From JAMQKA01 sp034521835 (lineage in GTDB: Bacteria; Bacteroidota; Rhodothermia; Balneolales; Balneolaceae), in NCBI GenBank assembly GCA_034521835.1, contig JAXHMA010000001.1:1-64000 (forward strand): 64,000 nt of DNA, given 5' to 3'. Below the pieces are notes generated by a model, which did not search any database, was not told the DNA's origin, and was given only the letters and a program-made list of their open reading frames with translations. Positions 54,527 to 63,821 of the stretch are shown in pieces. The position numbers were made by a program, and so were the translations under genes. Numbering within the stretch: the stretch's first letter is position 1; every line of letters begins with the position of its first letter.

Positions 54527-54591
54527 AAATATTTTAAAGGCTATGAACAAGTTGACTTGTAAATCAACTTGAAAGGTGGGGACTATGTAAA

Positions 54592-55568
54592 TTACTCCTG
54601 CTTCGCGCTCGAGACGACTGAGAGCTCGTCATCTTCTTTCGTGCGGGAGTGCCGACCTTTTCGGGCATCAATAAGTTGAATCAAGATAGCTCCGATAATA
54701 ATCAGAATGCCGGCAATAATTTCGTAAAGAGAGGGATCCTGACCAATTGACAGCCAGGCTATAAGCAGAGCGGCAATCGGCACAAGATTGCCATAGATCA
54801 CAACCTGGGTTGGTCCCAACGAACGTAGTGCCCGCACTTTTACCCATTGCCCAACGCCCACCCCGAGGGCACCACCGGCCAGGATAGCGATCCAGGTCCA
54901 CATGCCAAGATTCAGCCACGGTTCCTCAACCAGTGAAGGAGACGCTATAAGCAGGTACAGTGTACCACCGATGACTGTGCGCATAGCCACCATACTTACA
55001 GCGCCATACTTGCGGGCTAGTGGTTTAATGAGGTGCAATTCAACGACGGTAAGTATCAGGGCAATGCAAAGCAGCAGATCGCCCAACCAGTAACCTTCAA
55101 CCATCAAGCCATCATAGGCCAGTGTAACTGTTCCCAGCCCCGCAAGGATGGCGCCGATATACCCGGAAGGCTCCATGTTTTCAGTTCGGAGCATAAAGCC
55201 AAAACCAGTACTTATTGCAGGGCCGAGTGCCAGCCATATAGAAGCCCGGGCACCGTGAGTGAGCCCTAATCCCTCAATACCCAGCCAGGGTGCAAGTGTG
55301 GCACCAAAAATAGAAACCACGAGAAGGCGGAGCCAGTCCTCCCGGTCAATAACCGGGAAAAATTGAAAGGGTTTATTAGCGGCTTTGGCATCGTAATAGC
55401 ACTGGGTGTAGAGAATGCTGAGCATAGCAACGCCTCCCATCGCAAAACGGGAAACACTAAAAGATATAGGAGCCATCTCTTTTAGAGCTACTTCGGCTAG
55501 TATAAAGTTAGCCCCCCACAGAAAGGTAAACAGTAGAAGAATGCCATGGTGGGAAATAGCCCCACCAT
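54592..55568 (-). CDS. EamA/DMT family transporter (N-terminus uncertain)
   Basis: Ten-helix drug/metabolite-type exporter, two EamA repeats. Clear coding starts at LLLFTFLWGANFILAEVALK just before MAPISFSVSRFAMGG. The in-frame ATG at 55476 would delete the first helix, so I place the start near ATG 55568 and infer a small indel in between. Landmarks: LGLTHGARASIWLALGPAIS, LRTENMEPSGYIGAILAGLG, GGALGVGVGQWVKVRAL and GPTQVVIYGNLVPIAALLIA. The C-terminus is a charged cytoplasmic tail. Substrate unknown; it is not preceded by a thiamine element. Confidence 0.85.
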
Positions 55569-55570
55569 GG
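55544..55570. promoter_or_regulatory. Perfect hairpin at the EamA start region
   Basis: CCATGGTGGG (55544-55553) and CCCACCATGG (55561-55570), 10-bp perfect stem with a 7-nt loop. It overlaps the likely EamA start codon region, so it may control translation, or it may be a weak terminator for the DUF2911 gene upstream. Confidence 0.5.
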
Positions 55571-55614
55571 TCAATATTTTTATCTTGAGATTCGGTTTTA
55601 ATAAGGCCCGATCT

Positions 55615-56169
55615 TTAGGATGCTTCTTCTATCGTGAAGGGAACTTTAACATTGCTCCAGTGCATTACCGCTGTTCCCGAACCCTCACTAACATCCTCAA
55701 AGTAGAAAATAAGCTGCTCCATAGTTGGAGCCATCTCAGGCTGCACTTGTACGCGCAAGGCATCTTCACTGCTGTCATAGTCAAATGCCCCCCATTGATT
55801 GGGAACGTTGTTGAAAATTACCGTCCAGTCTTCTTTACCTGGAACGGTGAAAAGCCCATATGTACCGGCTTCAAGTTTTTGACCTTCAATAAGTACATCA
55901 TTGGAAAAAGTAATCGTGGTAGCCTCGTTGGCACCTGTTCGCCAGACTTCACCATAGGGCTCAAGCCCGCCAAATACCTGACGCCCTTTCAAACTGGGCC
56001 GACCATAAGTAATGGTGACATCGGTAGTACCGATCGTTTGGCTGACAGCTGCATTGGGACTAACCCTCGATTCCTTGTTTGCCCGCTCCTGTGCTTGTGC
56101 CTGTTGGAAAGATAGGCCCATCAGCGTAATCGCTAGAATTCCCGTCAATAAAGTTGCTTTAATCTTCAT
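55615..56169 (-). CDS. Exported DUF2911 protein
   Basis: 184 residues with signal peptide (cleavage near QAQAQ). The family signature is SQTIGTTDVTITYGRPSLKG, then VWRTGANEATTITFSNDVLI and GTYGLFTVPGKEDWTVIFN. DUF2911 proteins are common in Bacteroidota and predicted periplasmic, all-beta; function unknown. It lies 46 nt upstream of the inferred EamA start, so the two may share a transcript. Confidence 0.93.
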   Translation of the reverse strand: MKIKATLLTGILAITLMGLSFQQAQAQERANKESRVSPNAAVSQTIGTTDVTITYGRPSLKGRQVFGGLEPYGEVWRTGANEATTITFSNDVLIEGQKLEAGTYGLFTVPGKEDWTVIFNNVPNQWGAFDYDSSEDALRVQVQPEMAPTMEQLIFYFEDVSEGSGTAVMHWSNVKVPFTIEEAS

Positions 56170-56370
56170 CTCGTAATTTATTTAGTGATTATTCCCGTTT
56201 TAAGTACATCCTTTAAACAATATTTAAGGATATAAGTTCTTTTATCCCAAGAAAATTTTATGGAATTCTATTCCCTGTGATCGATAATTCCAAGCTGAGA
56301 TAGGTAGCGTAGAAAAAGCGGCAAATAAAAGGCAGCATGTATTCTACCGAATGCCGCCTCAAATGAATAG

Positions 56371-57031
56371 TTACTGGACGTTCTCTTTCAAAAGGTGCGA
56401 AAACTCGTTCCTGAATTTTTTCAGTTTTGGTGCGATAATCACCTGGCAATATCCCGCATTAGGATTATTTTCGTAATAATTCTGGTGATAGTTTTCGGCA
56501 GTTGAGTAGTTTTTAAGCGGTGAAATCTCCGTAACGATGGGATCCTCCCACAGATCCGATTTTCCTACTTTCTTCCATCTAGATTTTTCCGCAATTTTTT
56601 TCTGTTCTTGGTCGTGATAAAAAATGGCGGAGCGATACTGAGGCCCTAACATCCGGTCCCTGCCGATTCAGCGTGGTTGGGTTGTGCGTGTGCCAGAAAA
56701 CCGTAAGCAGCTGATCGAAAGAGATCACTGTAGGATCGTAATGAATGCGTGTCACCTCTGCGTGTCCCGTTTTACCGTAGGCTACCTCTTTGTAGGTGGG
56801 ATTTTTCTCTTCGCCACCGGCATAGCCTGCCTCAACATGCTGTACACCTTTAAGCTCTTCAAAAACGGCTTCTACACACCAGAAGCATCCTGCTCCGAAG
56901 GTGGCTTTTTCAATGTTTTGATTACTCATGTTTGTTGATTCTGCTGAATTACTGTTTTGTTGTGCTTTTGACGTGCAGGCCAAAAGAAAGAAAAACGACA
57001 ATATGATTAAAAAAAGATTGTGCAATTTCAT
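56371..57031 (-). CDS. msrA: Peptide methionine sulfoxide reductase MsrA, exported (one frameshift)
   Basis: Reduces methionine-S-sulfoxide in oxidised proteins. The lipoprotein-type leader has lipobox LLAC. The catalytic motif GAGCFWCVEAVFEELKGV follows near residue 47; then GYAGGEEKNPTYKEVAYGKT, GHAEVTRIHYDP and FWHTHNPTTLNRQGPD. The frame shifts near 56650 and continues GPQYRSAIFYHDQEQKKIAE to the AENYHQNYYENNPNAGYCQV segment. Envelope-located repair would complement cytosolic ergothioneine. Confidence 0.95.
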
Positions 57032-57199
57032 AGCACTAGCTTATGGAGTTTTGTTTATCACTTGACTATACGAAGTAACATCAAATACAGATTTATAATT
57101 CTACCCGTCCGCTTTGTTAAAAGGACTTTACAAATTCTCTCAAAGTAAAGCTATTAAATAAACGTCTAACGGTTGCAATATTGTAAATAGTAGTAAAGT

Positions 57200-57643
57200 A
57201 TGCTGTACATTTTACTACTGAATTTTGAAGAAATTCTCATTATACGAGGGGTTAGCTCCTTTCAAAATAATGATCCGCTATACATTATTGACGGAACACC
57301 GATTCAAGGAGACTATAGTAATTTTTTGAATCCTCAGGATATCGAGTCCATGCAGGTGCTGAAAGATATCGCCACCATCGCCTTTTTTGCAGATCTGCAG
57401 AATAATCCGGCGGAATCCTTTACCTATTTCGAGCAGGTCGGACCGATGGAATTCAAACCGCAAACGGTACCCGTTTTTCAACACGGCCGATGGCTGGCAA
57501 TGGATGCGGGAGATGTTGATCAGGACGGCAATATTGATTTGGTGCTGGGCAACTTTTCAAGAGATTTTATCAGTGAGCTGGATTTTAATCCCACCTGGGA
57601 TACCCAAACGCCCTTTATCCTTTTACGTAATAAAACCCGTTAG
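57200..57643 (+). pseudogene. Chimeric remnant: TonB-receptor plug joined to VCBS/FG-GAP repeat tail
   Basis: One 147-codon frame fuses two unrelated pieces. Residues about 12-60 (IIRGVSSFQNNDPLYIIDGT, FLNPQDIESMQVLKD) are the plug domain of a SusC-type TonB receptor, including the RG and IDG landmarks. Residues about 63-147 (FFADLQNNPAESFTYFEQVG, GRWLAMDAGDVDQDGNIDLV) are the end of an FG-GAP/VCBS repeat surface protein with its Ca-binding DxDxDG loop. Neither half has its partner domains, and no signal peptide precedes them. A deletion joining two distant genes is the simplest explanation. Confidence 0.75.
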
Positions 57644-57690
57644 CATAGGCTGCTAACGGGTTGAAAGAAACTGAATGGAACAGCTGAAGG

Positions 57691-58121
57691 TTACCTGTTT
57701 AGCTCTGGATGTTTCCAGGTTGCGGCATAGGCCAGGATAGCGCCGAGGAAGAAAACACCCGGTGCCAGGAAAGGACTGCCTCCGTAAAGAGCCTCAATCA
57801 CAGCCTGCCATGTCGTAATATTGGGGCTGATCTCGAGCGCGAAATAGTAATTATGCTCTAGATGCTGGTAAACACCAAATAAGGTGCCCAGTATAATAAT
57901 CCCCATACTGTAGCGAAGCACCTTTAAAATTCTCCCGGCAGGATTCCTCAGTGCCAGGAAAACCGTAATTATTCCAAGGCGGCTAACCCAAACGGGATGT
58001 ACTGCAAGGCTTCTTCATAATGTTCGATAAAAACCAGTTCCAGGGCAGAACCGGCAAAAATGAATGCCGCAACGATCAGCAGAAAGCGTCGGTATCGCTT
58101 TACCAGTGCTACCTCACTCAT
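57691..58121 (-). CDS. Four-helix membrane protein (one frameshift)
   Basis: About 143 residues from ATG 58121 (MSEVALVKRYRRFLLIVAAF). The frame changes near 57970 (LAAL to IITVFLALRNPAGRI). Helices: residues about 12-32, 42-60, 70-95 (MGIIILGTLFGVYQHL) and 115-135 (FLAPGVFFLGAILAYAATW). His and Glu occur in GVYQHLEHNYYF. Family not recognised. Start overlaps the stop of the HhH lipoprotein gene by ATGA, so they form one operon. Confidence 0.7.
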
Positions 58122-58642
58122 TGCGAAACCAGGTACCGTTCGGCGGTGGCAAGTTGCTCTTCATTGACAAGCTCAGAAAGCTGCTGAACAAAGGCATCCT
58201 GGCTATCGAATGGCCGGGCGTCAATTAACTGCTGAGCTTCAGACTCATCAAGGCCGGGAATCTGCTGCAGGGTAGCCGCATCGCAGTTATTGAAATCGAT
58301 GGGAACAAAAACATACTGCTCGTAGGCCGTCACCTGGTCCATATCAACATACTTGCTAATCTCCTTGCGGAACTGATTGATGCTTGTGTACGGGCGATAT
58401 TCTTCAAACTCGTGAGCCATATTTTCGCCCACCTCCGGGATACTCATGAATTCCTCTTCGGGAGTAGTATTAAGATTCAGTTTTTGTGTGGGAGCAGCCT
58501 GGCTCATCGTCTCCTGCTGGGTGGAGGAGGTACTTTCTGATGAACTGCTGGATTCCGATTCAGAATTGCCACAGGCTGCGGTAATGACAAGCAGGGAAAC
58601 CAAAAATAGGGATAGGGATGAAGATTTATTGATAAGTTGCAT
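58118..58642 (-). CDS. ComEA-like helix-hairpin-helix lipoprotein
   Basis: 174 residues. Lipobox ITAAC (Cys24) is followed by a Ser/Glu-rich linker, then two helix-hairpin-helix units: LNLNTTPEEEFMSIPEVGE (residues about 55-110) and FNNCDAATLQQIPGLDESEA (about 117-170). HhH units of this type bind DNA backbone non-specifically in ComEA; a periplasmic anchor for incoming DNA is possible, but structural use is also known. Overlaps the downstream membrane-protein gene by 4 nt (ATGA). Confidence 0.8.
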   Translation of the reverse strand: MQLINKSSSLSLFLVSLLVITAACGNSESESSSSSESTSSTQQETMSQAAPTQKLNLNTTPEEEFMSIPEVGENMAHEFEEYRPYTSINQFRKEISKYVDMDQVTAYEQYVFVPIDFNNCDAATLQQIPGLDESEAQQLIDARPFDSQDAFVQQLSELVNEEQLATAERYLVSQ

Positions 58643-58794
58643 AGTTAGGTATTGGATTATGGTTCAAATTATACTTTCTAGTGAAAGTAGGTTGTTAAAA
58701 AAGCCGCAAGCACTATGTATATATGCAATCGAGGCTTTAAATTCAGAGGGTCTTAAATGCTAGCTTAATATATTAAATTGTTGGACTTGTTCAA

Positions 58795-59448
58795 TCAGGA
58801 ACCGAATGCCAAACCTGCCGTAAGCATGAAGTTGTTTATTTTGGCACTTTCAGTTCTGGTTTCCAGGGCATCGGTAATATCCCATTGGTAATTCAGCGAA
58901 AGACGCATCCGTGTGCCAAACAGTGAAAGCTGAGTAATACCGGCGGATACAGTGAATCCAAATACGGCCTCTTTCAAATAGGTTACCGACGGATCTTCAA
59001 CTGTCGTTCCGTCACTAAAATTGAAGGACCCCGCCTCGGTACGGACCAGGTAGTCGATCTTAGGTCCGATCCCTATGAATGGTCTGGAAGCGCCGCGCGG
59101 ATACTCAAGTTTGAGTATAGAGGAGAAGGTAAGATAATCCATGGTGGAATGCGCTCTTGCTGAACCCGATTGCAGAGCCTGTGTATTTGGTTGTACCCGT
59201 TCTCGGTAAAAACCGCGGCGTGAATACCCAAAATTTAGCTCAACGGACTGCGTGGAGTTAATGGGATAATCCCCAAAAATATAGCCGCTGAAGCCCAGGT
59301 GGTGCTTGTCCGACTCTGCATAGTTCCCGGAAATACTGGAAGATTCTACTCCCAGTTTAATACCATAAGCCCTGAACTGGGCATCCGCCAGCGACGGGAT
59401 TACCAGTAGTGCAGCTACTATCAGAAAACGAAATAAAAATGAATGCAT
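58795..59448 (-). CDS. PorT-like outer-membrane beta-barrel protein
   Basis: 217 residues with signal peptide (cleavage near SLADAQ). About eight strands of alternating hydrophobic and polar residues: AYGIKLGVESSSISG, HHLGFSGYIFGDYPI, SVELNFGYSRRGFYRE, LTFSSILKLEYPRGASRPFI, VFGFTVSAGITQLSLFGTRM and MRLSLNYQWDI, ending MLTAGLAFGS. This is the PorT/OmpW-like small barrel type common in Bacteroidota; role unknown. Confidence 0.8.
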   Translation of the reverse strand: MHSFLFRFLIVAALLVIPSLADAQFRAYGIKLGVESSSISGNYAESDKHHLGFSGYIFGDYPINSTQSVELNFGYSRRGFYRERVQPNTQALQSGSARAHSTMDYLTFSSILKLEYPRGASRPFIGIGPKIDYLVRTEAGSFNFSDGTTVEDPSVTYLKEAVFGFTVSAGITQLSLFGTRMRLSLNYQWDITDALETRTESAKINNFMLTAGLAFGS

Positions 59449-59951
59449 AGAATTTTGGGTAAAAACCGGTTTTATTCAAAACCCTCTCAAAGTTATTGAA
59501 TCCCAAAGTAACCAACGTTGAGCAGAAAATCGGTAAACTGAGGTGAATATCCATAGCTTATACTCTTTGGATCACTGCATCATCAGCAAATAACAAATGG
59601 ATCTCATGTCTCGGCCGCCTTACAGAGTAGTGGGTAGCAAGCTTACAAAATTTACTAATATAAAATAGATCCGGCATATTATTGGCTCTCTGCTGTAGAG
59701 ATCGATGTTCTTTCCAATGTCTCACACTCCCCCCCCCTTGAGCTGTCCAGATGTTTAAAAACAGGACCCTGCAATATGAGTTTGTTATCCGAAGTGCTAT
59801 TCAGTGTAACATAACTATTGGAATCGATATTTAGAGTAGTATTATTGCAAAAAGAAAGTCAGCTACTTAAGCTGGAATTTAATCTCAAAGAATTGCTCCC
59901 GTGATATAGGTAGCTGTTAAAAATTTCATCGCCATAGTAATACCTGGATTT
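59449..59951. other. Intergenic region with a C9 tract
   Basis: 503 bp between the barrel gene and the PD40 gene, both on the minus strand. No gene supported. A run of nine C at 59729-59737 is the longest homopolymer noted and could be a phase-variable or error-prone site. No terminator recognised. Confidence 0.45.
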
Positions 59952-61456
59952 TTACTCAATGCCAGCCGAGTTGGTAACGAACGATATATATTCTCCATCC
60001 GGCGACCATGAAGGCACATTAATGGTACCCTGCCCCCGTAAAGGTATGCGATAACCGTTGGGCTGCCACCATCGAGAGGCATAATTCTAAGGTATACGCG
60101 CTTGTAGAAAGGATGGTCGGAGGCTGGTACGGTTTCAGGATAGGAGAGAAATACGACCTGTTTTCCATCCGGTGAAATATGGGGAAACCAGTTGTTGAGA
60201 TTGTCATCGGTTAGCTGTTCCTGGTCACTACCGTCAGGCTTCATCCTCCAGATCTCCATGCTGCCGTTACGTGCAGAATTGAAATAGATATACTTGCCAT
60301 CCGGCGTATATTCCGAGCCGTCATCCAGGGTCGGGTCGGTGGTCAGGCGTATCTCGTTTCCACCCTCCACGGGAATTTTATAAATATCATAGTTGCCATC
60401 ACGTCCGCCGGTGTAGGTCAGGTACTTGTTATCGGGCGACCAGCCGTGCAGATAAGAGGGACCTTTGTCAGTTACACGGCGCGGCACTCCGCCATCAGCC
60501 GGCATGGTATAGATGATTGATTCGCCGCCGGCTTCTTCTGTGTGATGACTGATGCCGAGCATGCTGCCGTCGAAAGTGAGTACATGGTCGTTATTGTTAT
60601 TGATGGCAAAGTCGGTATCCAGAATTTCCGGGCGATTTTCCTCAAGATCGTAATTGTAGAGCAGCCCGTTGTGATTGTAGATTAGCTTGGTGCCGTCGGG
60701 CGTCCAGTTGGGGGCCTGGAGTGATTCAGGTGATCGATGGAGTACTTTGCGATGTCCCGTTTTAACCTCCATGATTTCCAGGTTACTGCCGAGATAGTCT
60801 TGGTATTGGACCAGCCCCTCCCAGGCCGGCTTTATTATACGAACGTTCCTGAATTCCGCTTTTTCCAGGTTTTTTTCGTTGTGAGCACAGACAAATAGCC
60901 CAATATAAACTTCATCTCCAAGATCTATATTTGAAACTTCAGTAGTGGTAAATTCATTGCCGAATTGGGCTACCGACATAATAAAAGTGTTACCGCGGCG
61001 CTCCAGTTGAATGATATCGGGCCTGTTGACCGGCGAACGGTTTTCCTGGGTGGAATCAGCCCCGGAACTGCGATACTGCAGGGCGGTAAGCCCATCTCCA
61101 TGTACAGCGGCACTAACATGGGCCGAGGAGCTACCCAGATCTGAACGAACCTCCCATCCCATCTTTCGATGCGGTTCCTGCCCCTTGCCAACAAAGGCCG
61201 CCCGGGTGCGAAGGATAAAGTCACCGCTCAGTTTTTTAAATAGATAGTGAAATTCATCCCGATCAAACCACATATTGTAGCCTGACCCTTCAAGTGTATA
61301 TACCTGGTCTTCAGCATCGTAGGCAGCTGAACCTACATGCTCTGTCTCCCCTATATCTGCGTGATCCTGGAAAAGTCCGATCTCCATGGGCTGCTGAGCG
61401 CAGAGCGTGGTAAAACTCAGGAGTAAAACCGAACCTAGTGCGAGTACTTTTTTCAT
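59952..61456 (-). CDS. TolB/PD40-like beta-propeller protein with N-terminal lectin-like domain (C-terminal frameshift)
   Basis: About 500 residues. I prefer ATG 61456 (MKKVLALGSVLLLSFTTLCA, signal peptide) over the upstream in-frame ATG at 61528, which precedes a poor leader. Residues about 25-220 form a concanavalin-like domain (YTLEGSGYNMWFDRDEFHYL, KMGWEVRSDLGSSSAHVSA). The rest is a PD40/WD40-like propeller: APNWTPDGTKLIYNH, WSPDNKYLTYTGGRDGNYDI, YTPDGKYIYFNSARNGSMEI and HISPDGKQVVFLSY. The frame shifts near 60030; the corrected end is SWSPDGEYISFVTNSAG and stop at 59952. Probably periplasmic or surface; enzymatic activity not evident. Confidence 0.88.
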
Positions 61457-61614
61457 ACAATCCCCCTGTAAAAATGAATTCCTGTTGTTAAGATAACTTA
61501 TGATTTTGAGGATGAACCGCAAAGACAATTTGGTTTGGTCGTTGGCTGAATTAAATCATCGGTTGATATAATATCTTTCCAGATTTGCCCAAATATTAAA
61601 ACTAGGAAAAGTTA

Positions 61615-61676
61615 CTACGCAGCTATTGCAATTTTGCAATAGCTACGTAGATGAGAATTGCAATTCTACAATAGCT
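61615..61676 (+). promoter_or_regulatory. Tandem dyads, candidate upstream activator sites for nirK
   Basis: Dyad 1 is a 17-bp inverted repeat with one mismatch (61615-61631 and 61634-61650, arms CTACGCAGCTATTGCAA and TTGCAATAGCTACGTAG). Its core CTATTGCAATTTTGCAATAG recurs 32 bp downstream in dyad 2 (61655-61676, GAATTGCAATTCTACAATAG), 18 of 22 positions identical. The 32-bp spacing is about three helical turns. Both lie 80-140 bp upstream of a sigma-54 promoter, the usual place for an enhancer-binding activator. Confidence 0.65.
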
Positions 61677-61753
61677 CTTATATGAAGATCTGATTTTTTC
61701 GGAATCCAGCGCCTGTTAGGACAAATAGCAAGCAGTTACCATCTTTTTCATTT

Positions 61754-61770
61754 TGGCACACAACTTGCAT
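61754..61770 (+). promoter_or_regulatory. Sigma-54 (-24/-12) promoter of nirK
   Basis: TTGGCACACAACTTGCAT: -24 GG at 61755-61756 and -12 GC at 61767-61768 with exactly ten bases between. This matches the TGGCAC-N5-TTGC consensus. Predicted start of transcription is near 61780, about 55 nt upstream of the nirK ATG. RpoN dependence implies a dedicated AAA+ activator, for example a NorR-like NO sensor; none is in this window. Confidence 0.75.
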
Positions 61771-61834
61771 GTATATTACCAGAAACAATAAAAGACAAAA
61801 TAGTCTTAAATATTAAATACAAATACCACACATT

Positions 61835-62965
61835 ATGAAACGTTCAAAACTTACGGTATCGTTTATTGTAGGATTCATGCTGGCGGGACTTGCAAGCCTA
61901 TCATTTGCCCAGACCAGCCAGTACACCCTGGACGGGATGACTTTTGGCATGCCGGAAGCGGAAGTCTTTACCGAGGATTATGACGGACCGCCCGTCGTTG
62001 GAGAGTACCTCACCATGCTTCCGAACCTGAAGCCGCTCGACTACGAAGGCAACACCCATCACGAGGTGCGCATCGATATTCTTGTCCAGGAGATAGAAGT
62101 GGCCGACGGCGTTCGCTACCGCGCGTGGACCTTCGGCGGCACCGTGCCGGGACCCGTACTGCACGTACGGGAGGGCGACCGCATCACCTTTACCATGAAG
62201 AACCGCTCCGGCGAAGAGGTGACCATCACTGAGCCAACAAAGGAGGGAGCCCCTTTCATGCAGCAGGTGGCCAATAACAATTTTATGAAAGCAAATCCAG
62301 CCATCATGCCGATGCCCCACTCCATGGACTTCCATGCGGGAACTGTGGCCAAAGATGACAAATGGCGAACTATTGCACCCGGAGAGTCGATCAAATTTGA
62401 CTGGATTGCAAACTATGCCGGCACCTACATCTATCACTGCGGTACGCCCAGCGTGCTGATGCACACCGCCATGGGGCAGCACGGTGCGGTCGTCGTATCT
62501 CCCAAAGACGGGTATCCCACGGACCAGCAGGTGGATCGTGAGTATGTAATCGTTCAGTCGGAATATTACCTGCGCAAAGGTCCGGGCGAACTGTTCCAGT
62601 ATGATTATGAGGCTGCGCAAAACAGCAATCCTTCGCACGTGGTATTTAACGGGCACCAAACCATGCTGCACGATCAGCCGCTAGAGGCCAATGCCGGCCA
62701 GCGCGTGCGCTTCCACGTTTCCAACAACGGACCCAGCGGCACCTCCAGCTTCCACGTGATCGGTGGGATTTTTGACCGCGTATGGCTCGAGGGGCATCCC
62801 TTTAACGAGCTGCGCGGCATGCAGACGGTACTGCTGGGGGCCTCCAGCTCGGCTACCATCGACATGATCGTGCCGGAAGAGGGCAAATACATCCTGATTG
62901 ACCACGAATTCGCCGATGCCGAAAAAGGGGCCACCGGGACGCTGAAAGCTGGTCCCCGCAAATAA
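61835..62965 (+). CDS. nirK: Copper-containing nitrite reductase NirK
   Basis: Reduces nitrite to nitric oxide in the periplasm. 376 residues, signal peptide cleaved near SLSFAQ. Cupredoxin domain 1 has MPHSMDFHAG (type 1/type 2 copper His) and YIYHCGTPSVLMHTAMGQHG (His, Cys-x8-His-x4-Met type 1 site). Domain 2 supplies SSFHVIGGIFDRVWLEG, whose His is the third type 2 ligand. SGEEVTITEPTKEGAPF is a longer inter-strand loop than in alpha-proteobacterial NirK. Followed by nirV and an SCO gene. Controlled by the sigma-54 promoter upstream. Confidence 0.9.
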   Translation: MKRSKLTVSFIVGFMLAGLASLSFAQTSQYTLDGMTFGMPEAEVFTEDYDGPPVVGEYLTMLPNLKPLDYEGNTHHEVRIDILVQEIEVADGVRYRAWTFGGTVPGPVLHVREGDRITFTMKNRSGEEVTITEPTKEGAPFMQQVANNNFMKANPAIMPMPHSMDFHAGTVAKDDKWRTIAPGESIKFDWIANYAGTYIYHCGTPSVLMHTAMGQHGAVVVSPKDGYPTDQQVDREYVIVQSEYYLRKGPGELFQYDYEAAQNSNPSHVVFNGHQTMLHDQPLEANAGQRVRFHVSNNGPSGTSSFHVIGGIFDRVWLEGHPFNELRGMQTVLLGASSSATIDMIVPEEGKYILIDHEFADAEKGATGTLKAGPRK

Positions 62966-63011
62966 GACGGTACATGGTCATCAACCAACATTCAGATAAG
63001 GAAGTAAACCA

Positions 63012-63821
63012 ATGAAACTCCTGACGAACATAGCACCTGTTAAAACGCTCGCTCTTGCAGCAGTCGTGATGGTACTGAGCCTGGCCTCCGCAGCAGGAGC
63101 CCAGCCCAGGCAGGTGCTGGTTCCGTCGGGATCTTTTCATTCCGTCATGCCCGAAGTGGAAGGCAAACCGATCCAAGTTGATACATTTTACCTGGATATG
63201 ACGGCCGTGACCAATGAACAATATGCCGAGTTTGTAGCCGACAACAAGCAATGGCAGCGCGGTGAAGTGCCTGCCGTTTTTGCCAACAACCAGTATTTGG
63301 AACATTGGAAGAGAAACCGCCCAGATTATAATTCGACAGGGAAAAATCGTCCCGTAACCCACGTCTCGTGGTTTGCTGCAAATGCCTACTGCCAGTGGAC
63401 CGGTGGACGACTGCCCACCCTGAACGAATGGGAATATTCCGCACAGCTTATGGATTTCAATTCTACAGAAGAAATTAGTCAATTCACAGCCACCCTGATG
63501 GGCTGGTATTCCAGTGTGGATACCAGGAACAGCGCGCCGGTCGGCTCCACCGGTATTGAAACGCGCCAGGGCGTAAAAGATCAGTTTGGATTGATCATGG
63601 AATGGGTGCAGGATTTCAAGCCGCCCGTAGCCGATGATCTTTCCCTGGATTGCGGAACCGTGGGACGCATGCAACAGCTGGGCAACGCCTACAGCTACGC
63701 TGCATCCATCCGGTATATTACGCGCATGAGTTACAAAGCAACAAGTACTACGGCCATCATGGGCTTCCGGTGTGCCTACAATGTTAACATGGAATCTGAC
63801 ACTGCAACCCCGATACAATGA
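63012..63821 (+). CDS. nirV: NirV-like formylglycine-generating-enzyme family protein
   Basis: 269 residues with a signal peptide (cleavage near SAAGAQ). The FGE-sulfatase/SUMF1 fold signature is TNEQYAEFV, RPVTHVSWFAANAYCQWTGG and RLPTLNEWEYSAQL, with GLIMEWVQDF and MGFRCAYN near the end. Proteins of this family adjacent to nirK are called NirV; their role in NirK maturation or activity is still unclear. It is shorter than many FGE proteins, with one Cys in AYCQW and one in DCG. Overlaps the SCO start (ATGA). Confidence 0.88.
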   Translation: MKLLTNIAPVKTLALAAVVMVLSLASAAGAQPRQVLVPSGSFHSVMPEVEGKPIQVDTFYLDMTAVTNEQYAEFVADNKQWQRGEVPAVFANNQYLEHWKRNRPDYNSTGKNRPVTHVSWFAANAYCQWTGGRLPTLNEWEYSAQLMDFNSTEEISQFTATLMGWYSSVDTRNSAPVGSTGIETRQGVKDQFGLIMEWVQDFKPPVADDLSLDCGTVGRMQQLGNAYSYAASIRYITRMSYKATSTTAIMGFRCAYNVNMESDTATPIQ

